DNA from: Winslowiella toletana
GTDB taxonomy: Bacteria; Pseudomonadota; Gammaproteobacteria; Enterobacterales; Enterobacteriaceae
NCBI RefSeq assembly: GCF_017875465.1
Contig: NZ_JAGGMQ010000001.1
Location: forward strand, 4,836,001 to 4,900,000
Reading direction: 5' to 3'
DNA: 64,000 nt
Part shown: one piece after another, positions 1-10,046 of the stretch
Position numbering within the stretch: the stretch's first letter is position 1
Layout: every line of letters starts with the position of its first letter
Position numbers and translations under genes: made by a program
The notes under the pieces: generated by a model
Seen by the model: only the letters and a program-made list of their open reading frames with translations
The model's database searches: none
Told to the model about the DNA's origin: nothing

Positions 1-1
1 C

Positions 2-844
2 TTTCTGCAATCCGGCGCTTCGGTGGGCTTTGCGGTTGGCTCGATTGTGGTGTCGGCGCTGATCGCGTTCTATAACTGGCGCATTATGTTTTTTGTGCTC
101 GGCCTTGCGGGTGTGGCGCTGGCGCTGCTGTTATGGCTGGTGTTGCGTGAGCAGCCGGTCAGCCAGTCACAGCAGGTGGAGATCAGCGCGGCTGAACAGG
201 CGCGCAAAGGGTCAGAGAAGAAACGCCTGATGGAGATTATCACCCGACCGCTGACCTGGCAGGTTGCCGCCTGCTACTTCTTTACCAATATTGTGTTCTG
301 GGGACTGCAATCCTGGCTGCCTTCATACTGGGTTAAAGTGAAAGGCATGAGCATGGTGTCGATGGGCGCCTGGTCGGTACTGCCGCCGACGCTGGGCTTT
401 ATCTCCTTCCTGACCTGTGGCTGGCTGCTGGACCGGTTCTTTAATGGCCGCGAAAAGTACCTGATTGCTATCGGCGCAGCGGTATCGGCACTGTTTATCT
501 GGCTGATGTTTAATGCCTCCTCTATCCCGCTGGCCTTCACCTGGCTGTCGCTGTCGAACATTTTCCTCAATGCCATCAGCATCAGCGTGTTTGTCACCAT
601 TATCAAACAGTTCCCGAAAGACTCAGTCGGCACTGCCACCGGCCTGATTAACTCGGTGGCGCAGATCGGTTCATTTCTGTCGCCGCTGGTGATCGGCTAC
701 ATCCTGAAATTAACCGACCAGAACTATTCGTCAGCTTTTTTGATGATTATCGCCTGCGCCATCATCACCTGCCTGATTTCCCTGTCCATTAAACATCAGA
801 ACGCCCCGGTCGACGCAGAGCTGACTGCCGGCCCTGCACGCTAA
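2..844 (+). CDS. MFS transporter, C-terminal part (5' end outside window)
   Basis: The reading frame is open from base 2, so the gene starts left of the window; a GTG at 23 is internal. The visible 280 residues contain about eight hydrophobic segments, including the latter part of the N-terminal helix bundle, a charged central loop (residues about 50-75, rich in Q/E/K) and a full C-terminal bundle ending in a short hydrophilic tail. This is the shape of the anion:cation symporter type of the major facilitator superfamily (organic acid/glucarate-like carriers), an inner-membrane proton symporter family. It ends 12 bases before the downstream M20 hydrolase gene, so the two are probably co-transcribed and the carrier likely imports the hydrolase substrate or a relative. 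The substrate cannot be told from the sequence. Confidence 0.85.
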   Translation, partial: FLQSGASVGFAVGSIVVSALIAFYNWRIMFFVLGLAGVALALLLWLVLREQPVSQSQQVEISAAEQARKGSEKKRLMEIITRPLTWQVAACYFFTNIVFWGLQSWLPSYWVKVKGMSMVSMGAWSVLPPTLGFISFLTCGWLLDRFFNGREKYLIAIGAAVSALFIWLMFNASSIPLAFTWLSLSNIFLNAISISVFVTIIKQFPKDSVGTATGLINSVAQIGSFLSPLVIGYILKLTDQNYSSAFLMIIACAIITCLISLSIKHQNAPVDAELTAGPAR

Positions 845-856
845 AGAGAGAAACAG

Positions 857-2251
857 ATGAACTACTTAGACATTATTAAGCACACCCTGGAAAAAGAGCG
901 CGCGCGCATTGTGGCGGTAAGCGATCAAATCTGGGAATTTGCCGAAGTGCGCTACGAAGAAGAGCAATCCGCAGCGCTGATGGCGCAGACGCTGGAAGAC
1001 GCCGGTTTTGCCGTGACGCGTAATGCCGGTGATATCAGTACCGCGTTTGTCGCCAGCTTTGGTGAAGGGCAGCCGGTGATTGCCATTCTCGGTGAGTATG
1101 ATGCGCTGCCGTCACTGAGTCAGGAAGCGAATCGCGACTGCTATGCGCCGGTGGTGAAAGCAGGGCATGGACATGGTTGCGGGCATAATCTGCTGGGTTC
1201 CGGCGCGCTGGCGGCGGCGCTGGCGGCCAAAGCCTGCATCGAAACCCTCGGACTGGGCGGCACGATTAAATACTACGGTTGTCCGGCCGAAGAAGGCGGC
1301 GGGGGTAAAGCCTATATGGCGCGCGCCGGTCTGTTTGACGGTATTGATGCCGCTTTTACCTGGCATCCATGGGATGAAAATCTGGCCTATAACGCGCGCA
1401 TGCTGGCCACCAACCAGGTGAAGTATTCGTTTAAAGGCAAAAGCACCCATGCCGCTTTTAGCCCGCATCTCGGACGCAGTGCGCTGGATGGGGTTGAGCT
1501 GATGAATGTCGGCGCTAATTTCCTGCGTGAACATATTATTCCCGAAGCGCGCCTGCACTATGCGATTACTAACGCCGGTGGCAGAGCGCCAAATGTGGTG
1601 CAGTCCGACGCGGAGGTGCTGTATAAAATCCGTTCGCCAAAAATGCAGCAGGTACGCGAAATCACTGAACGCGTCCATGATATTGCCCAGGGAGCGGCGC
1701 TGATGAGCGGCACCGCAGTCAGTATCGAGTTTGATGCCGCCTCGGCTGATCTGATCCCGAACGTGACCCTTGCCAGCATGCTGGACGAAGAGCTGGCGAA
1801 AGTCGGCGCGCTGACCTTTACTGCAGAAGAGAAAGCTTTTGCCCGCGCCATTCAGCAGACGTTCTCGGATGAAGAGAAAAGACTGCTGGCGAAACGCGGC
1901 GATGTGCTGGCGGAACAACTGACGCCGCTGCGCAAAGAGCCTGACTTTCTGAATGGTTCCACCGATGTGGGTGATGTCAGCTGGCTGGTGCCGGTTGGTC
2001 AGGTGTATATCGCCACCTGCGCCAGAGGCACGCCGCCGCACTCCTGGCAGATGGTGACGCAGGGTAAAACCAGTTACGCCCATAAGGGGATGCTGCTGGC
2101 GGGCAGCGTGATGGCGGCTGCAGTGGTACGGGCGCTGACCACACCAGAATTAATTGCTGCGGCACAGCAGGAGCATACGGAGCAGCTGGATGGCGAAAGC
2201 TATCGCTCACTGCTGCCAGCGGAGGCAAAGCCACGTCCGCTTAGCGATTAA
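857..2251 (+). CDS. abgB: M20-family amidohydrolase, AbgB-like (p-aminobenzoyl-glutamate hydrolase subunit B type)
   Basis: This 464-residue cytosolic metallohydrolase carries the M20 signatures GEYDALP (about 79-85), GHGHGCGHN (about 103-111) and AEEGGGGK (about 144-151), which supply dizinc ligands and the catalytic Glu pair. It also has the dimerisation-domain motif HAAFSPHLGRSALD and a C-terminal block STDVGDVSW. Its run of motifs matches E. coli AbgB (481 aa), which with AbgA cleaves p-aminobenzoyl-glutamate. Here no abgA and no AbgT-type transporter follow. The neighbours are an MFS carrier upstream and a porin downstream, so the true substrate may be another N-acyl amino acid or small amide. 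Start ATG 857 has an AGAGAGAAAC ribosome site just after the upstream stop. Confidence 0.8.
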   Translation: MNYLDIIKHTLEKERARIVAVSDQIWEFAEVRYEEEQSAALMAQTLEDAGFAVTRNAGDISTAFVASFGEGQPVIAILGEYDALPSLSQEANRDCYAPVVKAGHGHGCGHNLLGSGALAAALAAKACIETLGLGGTIKYYGCPAEEGGGGKAYMARAGLFDGIDAAFTWHPWDENLAYNARMLATNQVKYSFKGKSTHAAFSPHLGRSALDGVELMNVGANFLREHIIPEARLHYAITNAGGRAPNVVQSDAEVLYKIRSPKMQQVREITERVHDIAQGAALMSGTAVSIEFDAASADLIPNVTLASMLDEELAKVGALTFTAEEKAFARAIQQTFSDEEKRLLAKRGDVLAEQLTPLRKEPDFLNGSTDVGDVSWLVPVGQVYIATCARGTPPHSWQMVTQGKTSYAHKGMLLAGSVMAAAVVRALTTPELIAAAQQEHTEQLDGESYRSLLPAEAKPRPLSD

Positions 2252-2268
2252 TTAATTCTGTCTCGCCT

Positions 2269-2288
2269 GAGTGGGCGCCAGCCCGCTC
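2269..2288. other. Intercistronic hairpin between hydrolase and porin genes
   Basis: Arms GAGTGGGC and GCCCGCTC (one G-T pair) enclose loop GCCA, in the 78-base gap after the M20 gene. No T-run follows, so it is more likely an mRNA-end or differential-expression hairpin than a full terminator. The porin then starts 41 bases later behind an AT-rich stretch that could hold its own promoter. Confidence 0.4.
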
Positions 2289-2329
2289 AATAATAATATT
2301 AATAATAAACTTCAGATGATGAGGCTAAA

Positions 2330-3406
2330 ATGAGTGCAGGCAAAATCTCCATTATTATGGGGGCGTTGTTAATTTCTGGCGTTTGCGGTGCGGCGGAAAT
2401 TTATAATAAAGACGGTAATAAACTTGATCTGTATGGCAGCATGCGCGCACGCCACTATTTCAGTGATGATACCAGCGTCGATGGTGATAATAGTTATGTG
2501 CGTTTTGGTTTTCGTGGTCAGACGCAAATTAATGATAAATTAACCGGCTATGGTCAGTGGGAATACAGTATTCAGGCCAATAAAGCGGAGTCCGAAGGAA
2601 CCGAAGGGACGAAAACGCGTTTCGGTTATGCTGGCCTGCGTTATGGCGATTTAGGCTCGCTGGACTATGGCCGTAATGCGGGTGTGCTGTATGACGTTGC
2701 CGGTATTACCGACTACGCGCCGATCTTCGATATTATGACCGACAGCTATACCGATGGCTTTCTTACCGGACGCGCCAATGGCCTGCTGACCTGGCGTAAC
2801 AATACGTTGTTTGGCCTGACGGATAAGGTTAAGTTCGCGGTCCAGTATCAGGGAGCGGAGGGCGATGACAGCAACAGCAGCGGTCGTTCGGTGTATACCA
2901 CTAACGGCGAAGGCGCCGGGGTGTCGGTCAGCTACGACTTCGACTGGGATGGCACTCTGCTGGCGGCTTATGGCAACTCAAAACGCACTGCCGCTCAGCA
3001 GGCGCTGGCGTATGGCGATGGTGAACACGCTGAGATGTGGGCCGCCGGATTTAAATATAACCCTGGCAAGTTCTATGCGGCCATTAAATACTCGCAGGGA
3101 AAAAATATCACCCCGATTAAAAATTATGGCTACGCGAATAAGACGCAAAACTTTGAAGCTTATATGCGTTATGTTGCCGACAGTGGGGTGATTCCGGGAA
3201 TTGGCTGGTTCCAGTCAAAAGGTAAACAGATTGAAGGCTATGGCGACGTCGATTTAATGAAGTACCTTGATGTAAGTGTCTCGTATTTCTTTAATAAAAA
3301 CTTCTTCACCTATGCCGATTATAAAATTAATCAGTTAAATGATGACACGCCGTTTGGTATTTCTGGCGATGATACCTTTGGTGTGGGTATGACTTATCAG
3401 TTTTAA
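2330..3406 (+). CDS. Gram-negative general porin, OmpC/OmpF family, divergent
   Basis: This 358-residue outer-membrane beta-barrel precursor has a signal peptide of about 21 residues ending CGA, followed by AEIYNKDGNKLDLYG, the hallmark mature N-terminus of enterobacterial trimeric porins. It ends in the aromatic terminal strand GMTYQF required for Bam assembly. The blocks YVRFGFRGQTQIND, TRFGYAGLRYGDLGSLDYGRN and SYTDGFLTGRANG are family hallmarks. The constriction loop L3 normally carries PEFGGD, but here it reads PIFDIMTD, so the pore eyelet is altered. Placement behind an MFS carrier and an AbgB-like hydrolase suggests a substrate-dedicated channel rather than a housekeeping OmpC/OmpF. 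Start ATG 2330 follows AGATGATGAGG. Confidence 0.88.
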   Translation: MSAGKISIIMGALLISGVCGAAEIYNKDGNKLDLYGSMRARHYFSDDTSVDGDNSYVRFGFRGQTQINDKLTGYGQWEYSIQANKAESEGTEGTKTRFGYAGLRYGDLGSLDYGRNAGVLYDVAGITDYAPIFDIMTDSYTDGFLTGRANGLLTWRNNTLFGLTDKVKFAVQYQGAEGDDSNSSGRSVYTTNGEGAGVSVSYDFDWDGTLLAAYGNSKRTAAQQALAYGDGEHAEMWAAGFKYNPGKFYAAIKYSQGKNITPIKNYGYANKTQNFEAYMRYVADSGVIPGIGWFQSKGKQIEGYGDVDLMKYLDVSVSYFFNKNFFTYADYKINQLNDDTPFGISGDDTFGVGMTYQF

Positions 3407-3413
3407 CACGACA

Positions 3414-3442
3414 CAGAATGCGTCAGATAATGACGCATTCTG
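3414..3442. terminator. Hairpin between convergent porin and nth
   Basis: Perfect 12-bp arms CAGAATGCGTCA and TGACGCATTCTG with loop GATAA lie between the porin stop (3406) and the nth stop (3447). No strong T-tract follows on either strand. It probably acts as a shared bidirectional transcript end. Confidence 0.6.
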
Positions 3443-3446
3443 CGGA

Positions 3447-4082
3447 CTATATCTCGACCTTGTCGCTATATTCGCAAAGATCTTCAATCAGACAGGAACC
3501 GCAACGCGGTTTACGCGCCACACAGGTGTAGCGGCCATGCAGAATCAGCCAGTGATGACAATCAACCTTAAACTCGGCAGGCACCACTTTTAACAGCTTC
3601 TCTTCCACCTGCTCGACATTCTTGCCCGGCGCGAAGCGGGTACGGTTACTGACGCGGAAAATATGCGTATCCACCGCAATCGTCGGCCAGCCAAAAGCGG
3701 TATTCAGCACCACATTGGCGGTTTTACGTCCGACACCCGGCAGGGCTTCCAGCGCCGCGCGATCTTCCGGCACTTCGCCATTATGCTGTTCCAGCAACAT
3801 GCGGCAGGTTTTAATGATATTTTCGGCTTTACCGTTAAACAGCCCGATAGTCTTAATATACTCTTTGACGCCATCCACCCCCAGCGCCAGCATTGCTGCC
3901 GGAGTATTGGCAACGGGGTAGAGCTTTGCCGTCGCTTTATTGACGCTGACGTCAGTGGCCTGCGCCGACAGCAGCACGGCGATCAGCAGCTCAAAAGGGG
4001 AGCTGAACGCCAGTTCGGTGGTGGGATGCGGATTATTGTCGCGCAGACGGCTAAGGATCTGCTGGCGTTTCTCTTTGTTCAC
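3447..4082 (-). CDS. nth: Endonuclease III, DNA glycosylase/AP lyase
   Basis: This 211-residue base-excision repair enzyme removes oxidised pyrimidines such as thymine glycol and then cuts the backbone by beta-elimination. The helix-hairpin-helix [12 protein letters not shown] (about 114-125) contains the catalytic Lys120, and the active Asp138 sits in VDTH. A [4Fe-4S] cluster site Cys187-x6-Cys194-x2-Cys197-x5-Cys203 is intact at the C-terminus. Length equals the E. coli protein (211 aa). It is the last gene of the rsx operon, as in E. coli; its start ATG overlaps the end of rsxE by 4 bases, which suggests translational coupling. Confidence 0.97.
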   Translation of the reverse strand: MNKEKRQQILSRLRDNNPHPTTELAFSSPFELLIAVLLSAQATDVSVNKATAKLYPVANTPAAMLALGVDGVKEYIKTIGLFNGKAENIIKTCRMLLEQHNGEVPEDRAALEALPGVGRKTANVVLNTAFGWPTIAVDTHIFRVSNRTRFAPGKNVEQVEEKLLKVVPAEFKVDCHHWLILHGRYTCVARKPRCGSCLIEDLCEYSDKVEI

Positions 4083-4780
4083 ATTGCCTTCCCTGGATGG
4101 CCCTCGGGCGTTGCCTGGGTTGCGGCAATACGCAGCGCACGCTGTTTCATCTTTTGATCGATCATATATTTGCCAGCCAGCATCATCCCCAGACCGATAA
4201 AGGCGCCTGGCGGCAGCATCGCCAGCAGCATTGGCGAATCGAAATGCACCACTTCAACGCGCAGTACTTTTGCCCATGGACCCAGCAGCTGGTCAGCACC
4301 GTTAAAGAGGGTGCCGTTGCCGATAATTTCACGCAGTGAGCCGAGTACAAACATCGCACTGGTGGCGCCCATACCGGTGGCAAAGCCATCCAGCGCCGCC
4401 AGCGGCACGCTGCTTTTCGACGCCACCGCTTCGGCGCGACCAACCACAATACAGTTGGTGACGATCAGCGGGATAAAGATCCCCAGCGACTGGTACAGGC
4501 CGTAGGCATAGGCGTTAATCAGCATCTGCACACAGCTCACCACTGCGGCGATAATCATTACGTAGATTGGAATACGGATTTCCGGCTTCACCCAGCGGCG
4601 CGAGGCGGAAATGGCGCTGTTAGTACAGATCAGCACCAGCGTGGTGGCAAGACCCAGTCCCAGCGCATTGGTGGCGGTAGAGGTCACCGCCAGCAGCGGA
4701 CAGAGGCCCAGCAACTGCACCAGCGCCGAGTTGTTTTTCCACAGGCCGTTAATTAACAGGGTTTTAGCTTCACTACTCAT
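4079..4780 (-). CDS. rsxE: Rsx/Rnf electron transport complex subunit E
   Basis: Inner-membrane subunit of the Rsx (Rnf-type) complex, which in E. coli keeps SoxR reduced and in other bacteria couples NADH/ferredoxin redox chemistry to ion flow. Six hydrophobic segments are visible, with family blocks [18 protein letters not shown] near the N-terminus, [27 protein letters not shown] and [18 protein letters not shown]. The start chosen is ATG 4780 (233 residues; E. coli 231), behind GGAGACACCA and matching the homologue; an ATG 12 bases upstream lacks a better ribosome site. It overlaps the rsxG stop by 8 bases. The C-terminal tail is basic and variable. Confidence 0.95.
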   Translation of the reverse strand: MSSEAKTLLINGLWKNNSALVQLLGLCPLLAVTSTATNALGLGLATTLVLICTNSAISASRRWVKPEIRIPIYVMIIAAVVSCVQMLINAYAYGLYQSLGIFIPLIVTNCIVVGRAEAVASKSSVPLAALDGFATGMGATSAMFVLGSLREIIGNGTLFNGADQLLGPWAKVLRVEVVHFDSPMLLAMLPPGAFIGLGMMLAGKYMIDQKMKQRALRIAATQATPEGHPGKAM

Positions 4781-5411
4781 TGGTGTCTCCACAGTCAGGC
4801 AGCGACGTGAGTCTGGCCGGCAGCGTTTCTACATACAGGGCAGTGCGTCTGGCTGCATTCACCACTGCGCGTGGGGTAATGGTGGCGCCGGTAAACTGGT
4901 CAAAATCGCCACCATCTTTCTTTACCGCAAACCGTTTATCATCCGGGCCGGAAAGCTGTTTGCCATTAAAACTGTTAATCCAGTCGGAAATGCGCAGCTC
5001 AATTTTATCACCCAGCCCCGGAGTTTCATGATGTTCCACCACACGTACGCCGTACACTTTACCGCTGAAGCTGGCGCCGACCAGCATCTGAATCTCTCCA
5101 GAATAGCCGTCTGGCGCGGTAGTCTCAATAGCCACCGCCACCGGTTTATCCTGCATGCGCGCCAGGTAGAGATGGTGAGGTTTGCCATTACCCAGCGCCT
5201 TATCAGTGACAACGTAACATTCCTGCTGGATGTGATTACTGTAAATCTCTGGCGGCACTACCTGATCCAGCAAGATTTTCTGCTGCACCGCGGTCTGATG
5301 TTCAATCGTCGGTTTGGTTACGGCATTAATCACGGCGGTGACGCCAGTGGTTACCGCCGCAAACAGCGCCAGGGTTACGCCATTTTTCCTGATGGAATCC
5401 AGCATGCTCAT
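4773..5411 (-). CDS. rsxG: Rsx/Rnf electron transport complex subunit G (FMN-binding)
   Basis: This 212-residue protein has one N-terminal membrane helix (about residues 9-28, [17 protein letters not shown]) and a large periplasmic FMN-binding domain. The motif [12 protein letters not shown] near residue 175 contains the threonine that carries covalent FMN in RnfG/NqrC proteins. [14 protein letters not shown] is a second family hallmark. It lies between rsxD (6-base gap) and rsxE (8-base overlap) in the standard A-B-C-D-G-E order. Length is close to E. coli RsxG (206 aa). Confidence 0.95.
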   Translation of the reverse strand: MSMLDSIRKNGVTLALFAAVTTGVTAVINAVTKPTIEHQTAVQQKILLDQVVPPEIYSNHIQQECYVVTDKALGNGKPHHLYLARMQDKPVAVAIETTAPDGYSGEIQMLVGASFSGKVYGVRVVEHHETPGLGDKIELRISDWINSFNGKQLSGPDDKRFAVKKDGGDFDQFTGATITPRAVVNAARRTALYVETLPARLTSLPDCGDTNE

Positions 5412-5417
5412 GATTGC

Positions 5418-6476
5418 TTATTCCTTGCGATGGCCGTAAACGCGCGGCTTAGTATAGTAGTCAATCAGCGGCACGGTGATATTGGCCAGCAGAACCGCAA
5501 AAGCCACCCCATCCGGATAGCCGCCAAAACTGCGGATCAGCCACACCAGTAAACCAATCAGTACGCCAAATATCAGACGCCCTTTATTAGTGGTGGAGGC
5601 GCTAACCGGATCGGTCGCGATAAAGAAAGCGCCAAGCATGGTCGCGCCGGAGAACAGATGAATGACCGGCGACGCCAGGCTTTGCGGTGCAATCAGCCAG
5701 CCAAGCGTGGCGCAGAAGGCCAGCGACAGCAAAAAACTGACCGGGATATGCCAGCGAATACAGTTGGTCCACAGCAGAAACAGGCCGCCGAGCAGAAAGC
5801 CGATATTGATCCACTGCCAGCCTAAACCGGCAATCACACCGCTATAGATCGGCTGCGCTAACAGCTGTCCGGCGCTGTGTCCGGCGCGCAGACCAGTCTT
5901 AAAGGTATCCAGTGGTGTGGCCTGGCTGACGCCATCAATGCCGACTTGCAGCTGCTGCATGGTTTCACCGGCCAGTGTGTGGTGGGTGAAGATCATGCTA
6001 AGGGAATCGAGAAAACCAGGGGTGATCGATTGCAGCGAATCCGGTGGTAACCAGCTGGTCATCTGCACCGGGAAGGAGATCAGTAACACCACGTAGCCAA
6101 TCATCGCCGGGTTAAACGGATTCTGCCCAAGGCCACCGTACAACTGTTTGGCAATCACCACGGCAAACAGCGTACCCAGCACAATCAGCCACCAGGGGGC
6201 GAGAGGCGGAATGCTGATACCCAGCAGCAGGGCGGTCAGCAGCGCGGAGTTATCACCGAGATTCGCCGCCAGCGGTTGTTGACGCAGTCTGAGGATCAGA
6301 CCTTCAGCCGACAGGGCGACAATCGCCGCCAGCGCCACCTGAATCAGGTTGCCACAGCCAAAGTAATACCACTGGGCAGCCATGCCCGGAATCGCCGCCA
6401 GTAGCACCAGCAGCATAATGGTGCCGGTGCTGCGACGATTGTGGGTGTAAGGCGAACTTGCAATACGAAAAGCCAT
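5418..6476 (-). CDS. rsxD: Rsx/Rnf electron transport complex subunit D (FMN-binding)
   Basis: This 352-residue integral membrane subunit has about nine to ten hydrophobic segments. N-terminal [21 protein letters not shown] is the usual RnfD opening. The motif [16 protein letters not shown] (near residue 275) holds the Thr to which FMN is bound in RnfD/NqrB proteins, and [15 protein letters not shown] near the C-terminus is conserved. It begins one base before the rsxC stop, so translation is tightly coupled. Length matches E. coli RsxD (352 aa). Confidence 0.96.
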   Translation of the reverse strand: MAFRIASSPYTHNRRSTGTIMLLVLLAAIPGMAAQWYYFGCGNLIQVALAAIVALSAEGLILRLRQQPLAANLGDNSALLTALLLGISIPPLAPWWLIVLGTLFAVVIAKQLYGGLGQNPFNPAMIGYVVLLISFPVQMTSWLPPDSLQSITPGFLDSLSMIFTHHTLAGETMQQLQVGIDGVSQATPLDTFKTGLRAGHSAGQLLAQPIYSGVIAGLGWQWINIGFLLGGLFLLWTNCIRWHIPVSFLLSLAFCATLGWLIAPQSLASPVIHLFSGATMLGAFFIATDPVSASTTNKGRLIFGVLIGLLVWLIRSFGGYPDGVAFAVLLANITVPLIDYYTKPRVYGHRKE

Positions 6477-8768
6477 TTATTCCTCTTGCACTGAATGCTG
6501 CTGCGCGGCTTTGCGCGCTTTTACACGAGCGATGGCCGCCGCCACTGCCGCTTTACGGGGATCGTCGCTTTCAGTTTCGCTGACAGCGGGTGCAGGTGAT
6601 GCCGTTGGTTCAGTGGGTTGCTGAGCCGCCTTCTTCGCTTTGGCACGGGCTACCGCTGCTTCAATCGCTGCTTTACGCGGATCAACCTTTTCAGGCTGCT
6701 CAGCGGTTTCGCTGACTGCAGGGGCCTGCGCCGCTGCTTTTTTCGCTTTAGCGCGGGCAATTGCCGCTTCGACGGCCGCTTTACGCGGATCAACCGTTTC
6801 AGGCTGCTCAGCGGTTTCGCTGACTGCAGGGGTTTGCGCCGCTGCTTTTTTCGCTTTAGCGCGGGCAATTGCCGCTTCGACGGCCGCTTTGCGCGGATCA
6901 ACCGTTTCAGGCTGCTCAGCGGTTTCGCTGACTGCAGGGGGGTGCGCCGCTGCTTTTTTCGCCTTAGCGCGGGCAATTGCCGCTTCGACGGCCGCTTTGC
7001 GCGGATCAACCGTTTCAGGCTGCTCAGCGGTTTCGCTGACTGCAGGGGGTTGCGCCGCTGCTTTTTTCGCTTTAGCACGGGCAATTGCCGCTTCGACCGC
7101 GGCTTTACGCGGATCCGCACTCTGACGGGTAACCGGCTCGGTCTCAGCCTGTTTTTCCGCCTGACGGGCATGCGCCTGTGCTCTGCGTGCTTCACGCTGT
7201 GCCATCACTACCGCGCTATCCGGCTCTTCAACCGTCTCTGTGGGGGCGCTGGCGGCATTTTTCGCTTTCACCCGTTCCAGCGCGGCCGTGATTTCACCCT
7301 GATCGCTGTTGCTGACTTTGCGTTTGGCCTGTTCATGGCGTGCTTCACGCGCCTGTTTCTCCCGCTCAAGACGCTGCTGACGCGCTTCAAAACGCGCTTT
7401 AGCCTGCGCGGTGCGCTGGGCTTCAAGGTCTATCGCCCGCAGCTCGGCTTTTTCCTGGCGATAGTACTGCACCAGCGGAATATTACTCGGGCAGACATAG
7501 GCACAGGCGCCGCACTCGATGCAGTCGTCAATATAGTGCGCGCGGGCTTTTTCATGATCGGCGCCCTGGCTGAACCAGTAGAGCTGTTGCGGCAGCAGAT
7601 TGGCCGGACAGGCATCGGCGCAGGCGCTACAACGAATGCAGGATTGCTCCGGCTCGTTGTTGCCCATTTCGCTGGCGGATGGCGCCAGAATGCAGTTGGT
7701 GATCTTCACCATCGGTACATCCAGCGCGGGCAGGGTAAAGCCCATCAGCGGACCGCCCATCACCACCATCTGACCAGCCGCCGGGGTAAATCCAACATGG
7801 TGCAGCAGGTGGCTGACCGGGGTGCCAAGCCGGCCCCACAGGTTACAGGGTTGCGCCACTGATTCGCCAGTCAGGGTGACTACACGTTCGGTAAGCGGTT
7901 CGCCATCAATGATCGCGCGCTTAACTGCAAAAGCGGTGCCGACGTTCTGCATCAGCACGCCAATATCTGACGAACGACCACCGTGCGGCACCTCTTTACC
8001 GGTCAGAATTTTGGTCAGCTGTTTGGCGCCGCCGGAGGGGTATTTGGTCGGAATCACGCGCAGTTGCAGATCGCTGGCGCTGCCAAGGGCCTGTTTCAGC
8101 GCGGCGATAGCTGCGGGTTTATTATCTTCCACCCCGATCAGCACCTGCTCTGCATGCAGCACCCAGGCGAGGATACGCGAGCCTTCGAGAATTTCGTCAG
8201 CATAGTCCTGCATCAGACGGTCATCGGCGGTGATATAGGGTTCGCACTCGGCGGCATTGATAATCAGGGTGTTGACGCCGCTCAGTCCGCCTTGCAATTT
8301 GGTGCCGGTGGGGAAACCGGCGCCACCGAGACCGGCCACGCCCGCCTGGTGAATACGATTAATCAGTTCACTGCGATCCAGCTGGCGATAGTCGCTAAGG
8401 GTTTCGCGCTCAATCCAGCGGTCTGCACCATCCGGCGTAATAAATACGCACATCTCAGACAGCGCCGAGGGATGAGCGGTGATATGCGGGGCAATAGCTT
8501 CGACGGTGCCGGATGTTGGCGCATGCACCGGCAGCATCCGTCCGCGACCAAAGGTCAGCGGCTGGCCGCGCAGGACTTTGTCGCCCGGGCTGACGCACAG
8601 TTCACCTTCATGACCGATATGTTGCTTCAGCGGCATGATAAAGCGTTCCGGCAGCGGGATTTGACGCAGCGGCGTGCCATTAGACTGGGTCTTCATCTCC
8701 GGCGGGTGAATGCCGCCTTCAAAATCCCAGATCTTCTCTTTTTTCAGAAAATTAAACAGATTACGCAT
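6477..8768 (-). CDS. rsxC: Rsx/Rnf electron transport complex subunit C (Fe-S/FMN/NADH-binding), with repeat-rich tail
   Basis: This 763-residue peripheral subunit is the entry point for electrons. The N-terminal domain has GGIHPPEMK, the glycine-rich [13 protein letters not shown] (FMN/NADH-binding fold, about 147-159) and [13 protein letters not shown]. Two ferredoxin-type clusters follow: [15 protein letters not shown] and [15 protein letters not shown]. After about residue 450 the protein becomes a charged Ala/Lys/Arg-rich tail, probably helical. It contains four nearly identical 36-residue units beginning [20 protein letters not shown] plus two diverged ones. E. coli RsxC is 740 aa with a comparable but differently repeated tail. 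The start overlaps the rsxB stop by 8 bases. Confidence 0.96.
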   Translation of the reverse strand: MRNLFNFLKKEKIWDFEGGIHPPEMKTQSNGTPLRQIPLPERFIMPLKQHIGHEGELCVSPGDKVLRGQPLTFGRGRMLPVHAPTSGTVEAIAPHITAHPSALSEMCVFITPDGADRWIERETLSDYRQLDRSELINRIHQAGVAGLGGAGFPTGTKLQGGLSGVNTLIINAAECEPYITADDRLMQDYADEILEGSRILAWVLHAEQVLIGVEDNKPAAIAALKQALGSASDLQLRVIPTKYPSGGAKQLTKILTGKEVPHGGRSSDIGVLMQNVGTAFAVKRAIIDGEPLTERVVTLTGESVAQPCNLWGRLGTPVSHLLHHVGFTPAAGQMVVMGGPLMGFTLPALDVPMVKITNCILAPSASEMGNNEPEQSCIRCSACADACPANLLPQQLYWFSQGADHEKARAHYIDDCIECGACAYVCPSNIPLVQYYRQEKAELRAIDLEAQRTAQAKARFEARQQRLEREKQAREARHEQAKRKVSNSDQGEITAALERVKAKNAASAPTETVEEPDSAVVMAQREARRAQAHARQAEKQAETEPVTRQSADPRKAAVEAAIARAKAKKAAAQPPAVSETAEQPETVDPRKAAVEAAIARAKAKKAAAHPPAVSETAEQPETVDPRKAAVEAAIARAKAKKAAAQTPAVSETAEQPETVDPRKAAVEAAIARAKAKKAAAQAPAVSETAEQPEKVDPRKAAIEAAVARAKAKKAAQQPTEPTASPAPAVSETESDDPRKAAVAAAIARVKARKAAQQHSVQEE
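6679..7110. repeat. Four head-to-tail 108-bp repeats inside rsxC
   Basis: The plus-strand phrase GGATCAACC...TTTCAGGCTGCTCAG recurs at 6679, 6787, 6895 and 7003, each exactly 108 bases apart, and a partial copy begins at 7111. The units are in frame (36 codons) and differ at only a few bases, so copy number can change by recombination or slippage without breaking rsxC. This is a coding repeat and not a CRISPR: there are no unique spacers and the whole unit is conserved. Confidence 0.95.
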
Positions 8769-9339
8769 GACTTTCCACAGGAATAACCCGTACCGGAATG
8801 GTGTTCAGATCCCACTTCCAGTTGGCGGTAGTGGTCGCCACCGGACGCATTTCAATACAGTCGGTTGGGCAAGGGGCCACGCAGAGATCGCAGCCGGTGC
8901 AGACGTCGCTCAGCACGGTATGCATCGCGCGGGTGGCACCGACAATCGCATCGACCGGGCAGGCCTGAATGCATTTGGTGCAGCCGATGCAGTTCTCTTC
9001 ATCGATCCACGCCACGGTGCGTACCGGTTCCTGCGCCGCCGCATCGCCATCAATGGGCTGTGGATCGACGTTCAGCAGTCCGGCCAGTTTCAGCATGGTC
9101 TGCTCGCCGCCCGGGGCGCATTTATTAATGGCTTCACCGTTGTTACCGACCGCTTCCGCATAGGGGCGGCAGCCAGGATAACCGCACTGGCCACACTGGC
9201 TCTGCGGCAGAATCTCATCGATTTGTTCGACAATCGGATCCGCCTCCACTTTAAAGCGGCGCGCGGCGTAGCCCAGCAGAGCGCCAAACACCAGACTCAG
9301 GGCGCTTAACGCAATAATCGCAATCCAGATGGCTGACAT
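8761..9339 (-). CDS. rsxB: Rsx/Rnf electron transport complex subunit B (ferredoxin-like)
   Basis: This 192-residue iron-sulfur subunit has one N-terminal membrane anchor ([23 protein letters not shown], about 4-26). A cluster motif follows, [24 protein letters not shown], typical of the RnfB 4Fe-4S domain. Two ferredoxin motifs come next: [16 protein letters not shown] and [16 protein letters not shown]. It relays electrons between RsxC and the membrane subunits. It overlaps rsxA by 1 base and rsxC by 8 bases. Length equals E. coli RsxB (192 aa). Confidence 0.96.
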   Translation of the reverse strand: MSAIWIAIIALSALSLVFGALLGYAARRFKVEADPIVEQIDEILPQSQCGQCGYPGCRPYAEAVGNNGEAINKCAPGGEQTMLKLAGLLNVDPQPIDGDAAAQEPVRTVAWIDEENCIGCTKCIQACPVDAIVGATRAMHTVLSDVCTGCDLCVAPCPTDCIEMRPVATTTANWKWDLNTIPVRVIPVESHA

Positions 9340-9920
9340 CAGAACTTCACCAGTCCGGAGAAGCCCATAAAGGCAAGAGACATCAGACCGGCGGTGATTA
9401 GCGCAATCGAAGAGCCTTTAAATGGCGCAGGCACATTGGCCAGCACCAGTCGTTCACGCATCGCGGCAAACAGCACCATCACCAGTGAGAAACCAATCGA
9501 GGCGCTAAAACCATACATCGCCGCCTGCATAAAGCTGTGATTCAGGTTGACGCTCAGCAGCGGCACCGCCAGCACGGCGCAGTTGGTGGTGATTAACGGC
9601 AGAAAGATCCCCAGCAGGCGATAGAGCGCCGGGCTGGTTTTACGCACCACCATCTCGGTGAACTGCACGGTAACGGCAATAACCAGGATATACGCCAGGG
9701 TGCGCAGATAAACCAGATCCAGCGGCAGCAGAATAAGGTGATTCACCAGCCACGCACAGATTGAAGCCAGTGTAATAACGAAGGTGGTGGCGAGTCCCAT
9801 GCCAATTGCCGTTTCCAGTTTTTTGGAAACGCCCATAAAGGGACAGAGGCCGAGAAACTTCACTAATACGAAGTTATTCACCAGCACTGTGCCAACAAAA
9901 AGAAGCAGGTATTCGGTCAT
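9339..9920 (-). CDS. rsxA: Rsx/Rnf electron transport complex subunit A
   Basis: This 193-residue integral membrane protein has six hydrophobic segments. Family blocks are [23 protein letters not shown] at the N-terminus and [13 protein letters not shown] in the middle, the pseudo-symmetric partner of the same motif in RsxE. Length equals E. coli RsxA (193 aa). It is the first gene of the rsxABCDGE-nth operon. The promoter should lie in the 126-base gap to ydgK, although ydgK and cnu lie on the same strand upstream and could read through. Confidence 0.96.
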   Translation of the reverse strand: MTEYLLLFVGTVLVNNFVLVKFLGLCPFMGVSKKLETAIGMGLATTFVITLASICAWLVNHLILLPLDLVYLRTLAYILVIAVTVQFTEMVVRKTSPALYRLLGIFLPLITTNCAVLAVPLLSVNLNHSFMQAAMYGFSASIGFSLVMVLFAAMRERLVLANVPAPFKGSSIALITAGLMSLAFMGFSGLVKF

Positions 9921-10046
9921 GGTTACGCCTGGAGGAAAAATAAAAGCCGCTTATTATCGGGCATTCGCGGCGGTATCACAATATCTGCGCCCCGGCGTGG
10001 GGACGGATAGCACTCAGGATTAAATTACTGACGATTTTGACATCAC

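Noticed and set aside
1112-2083. Long antisense ORF (323 residues) across the AbgB-like gene
   Set aside because: The plus-strand frame has intact M20 metal motifs; the antisense protein is Arg/His/Gln-rich and has no family features.
6679-7110. Possible CRISPR array because of regular repeats
   Set aside because: The period is 108 bases with the whole unit conserved and in frame with rsxC; there are no unique spacers and no cas genes.
6618-7862. 414-residue plus-strand ORF opposite rsxC
   Set aside because: It is a shadow frame created by the 108-bp repeats and the codon bias of rsxC; the rsxC frame carries all the iron-sulfur and FMN motifs.
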